Origin: Achromobacter sp. UMC71
Lineage (GTDB): Bacteria; Pseudomonadota; Gammaproteobacteria; Burkholderiales; Burkholderiaceae_B
Direction of reading: 5' to 3'
Assembly: GCF_014170305.1 (NCBI RefSeq)
Contig: NZ_LZZT01000036.1
Coordinates: 33,677-97,676, forward strand
DNA: 64,000 nt
The notes under the pieces: generated by a model
What the model was told of the DNA's origin: nothing
Seen by the model: the letters and a program-made list of their open reading frames with translations, nothing else
Database searches by the model: none
Made by a program: the position numbers and the translations under genes
Shown: positions 63,530 to 64,000 of the stretch, in pieces
Numbering within the stretch: position 1 is the stretch's first letter
How the letters are laid out: every line of letters begins with the position of its first letter

Positions 63530-64000
63530 ATGAGTTTCCTCGCCGACCGCGCCATGAACGAGCCGTCCCATCACGTCCAAGGCTTTCCCCCCGTCGCCGC
63601 CGCCGACGCCCGCATCCTGATCCTGGGCTCCATGCCCGGCATCGCCTCGCTCAAGCAGACCCGCTACTACGCCCATCCCCGCAACGCCTTCTGGCCCATC
63701 GCCGCCCAAGTCCTGGGCTTTCCCCCCGCCGCCGACTACCTCCACCGCTTGCAAGCCCTGCAACACGCCCGCATTGCTCTCTGGGACGTCCTGCAAACCT
63801 GCGAACGCCCCGGCAGCCTGGACGCCGCCATCCGCCCCGACACTCTGGTCCCGAACGACTTCGCGTCCTTCCTCCAGGCCCACCCCCACGTTATCCGTAT
63901 CTGCTTTAACGGCACCAAGGCCGCCGCCCTCTACCGCCGCCACGTGCTGCCGCAGCTGACCCCCGCCCATCCCCTGCAATTCCTGGACCTTCCCTCCACC
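63530..64000 (+). CDS. DNA-deoxyinosine (hypoxanthine) glycosylase, UDG superfamily (partial)
   Basis: The frame opens with ATG at 63530 (or 63554) and is still open at the window end, giving 157 residues. The UDG-fold motifs are RILILGSMPGIASLKQTRYY, AHPRNAFWPIAAQVLG and, near the cut, ICFNGTKAAALYR with the final LPST. This matches hypoxanthine-DNA glycosylases of UDG family 6, which remove deaminated bases (inosine) from DNA. Only the last few residues appear to be missing. The ATG at 63530 has no strong Shine-Dalgarno. Confidence 0.85.
   Translation, partial: MSFLADRAMNEPSHHVQGFPPVAAADARILILGSMPGIASLKQTRYYAHPRNAFWPIAAQVLGFPPAADYLHRLQALQHARIALWDVLQTCERPGSLDAAIRPDTLVPNDFASFLQAHPHVIRICFNGTKAAALYRRHVLPQLTPAHPLQFLDLPST

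Overview
The window is chromosomal DNA of very high GC content, densely coded and without phage, plasmid or transposase genes. The gene families suggest a betaproteobacterium of the Alcaligenaceae (Achromobacter or Bordetella type). The indicators are a Bug/TctC solute-binding protein, many LysR regulators paired with transporters, a GTP-dependent PEP carboxykinase, an isc-type ferredoxin, and several acyl-CoA synthetase and dehydrogenase sets. This is inference from families and base composition; no rRNA or complete tRNA gene was found.

Layout. 1-12 kb: the end of a DadA-like oxidase, an EamA exporter, a proline-dehydrogenase-like protein, AraC, an alpha/beta hydrolase carrying an in-frame palindromic insert, a flavodoxin-fold reductase, three LysR regulators (two overlapping), an MFS exporter, a glutathione S-transferase and a split-barrel flavoprotein. 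12-20 kb: an HxlR/MFS pair, a sulfonate/taurine-type ABC importer operon, and an acyl-CoA synthetase plus dehydrogenase operon divergent from a Crp/Fnr-type regulator. 20-25 kb: poorly characterised genes, including three paralogous secreted DUF4189 proteins and a small lipoprotein. 25-30 kb: TctC, a metallo-beta-lactamase-fold hydrolase, LysR, ferredoxin, a YCII protein and an Asp/Glu racemase.

30-42 kb: a MarR regulator divergent from an orphan pyruvate-dehydrogenase-type E1, three LysE exporters, glutathione reductase, a DUF72 protein, a MocR regulator, a GNAT enzyme and two EamA exporters. A 268-bp composite palindromic element with three nested perfect stems lies between a LysE gene and the MocR gene, and a 39-bp sequence with matching ends follows the preceding LysE gene. 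42-52 kb: thioredoxin, an M20 amidohydrolase, a MATE pump, a fatty-acid/CoA cluster (enoyl-CoA hydratase, SDR, TetR, acyl-CoA synthetase) and pckG.

52-61 kb: the most distinctive region. A methyltransferase and a surface hydrolase lipoprotein are followed by an operon-like run: SDR, StyA-type monooxygenase, StyB-type flavin reductase, CrtI-like FAD oxidoreductase and a SphA/MetA-type outer-membrane protein. An AraC/XylS-family regulator gene lies just beyond. The same pair of direct repeats (XylS-type TGCA-N6-GGNTA architecture, 20-bp period) occurs upstream of both the operon and the regulator gene, in the same orientation relative to transcription. This suggests one regulon for oxidising an aromatic or indole-like compound. 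The window ends with a decayed HigBA-type toxin-antitoxin pair, a pirin and the start of a DNA-deoxyinosine glycosylase.
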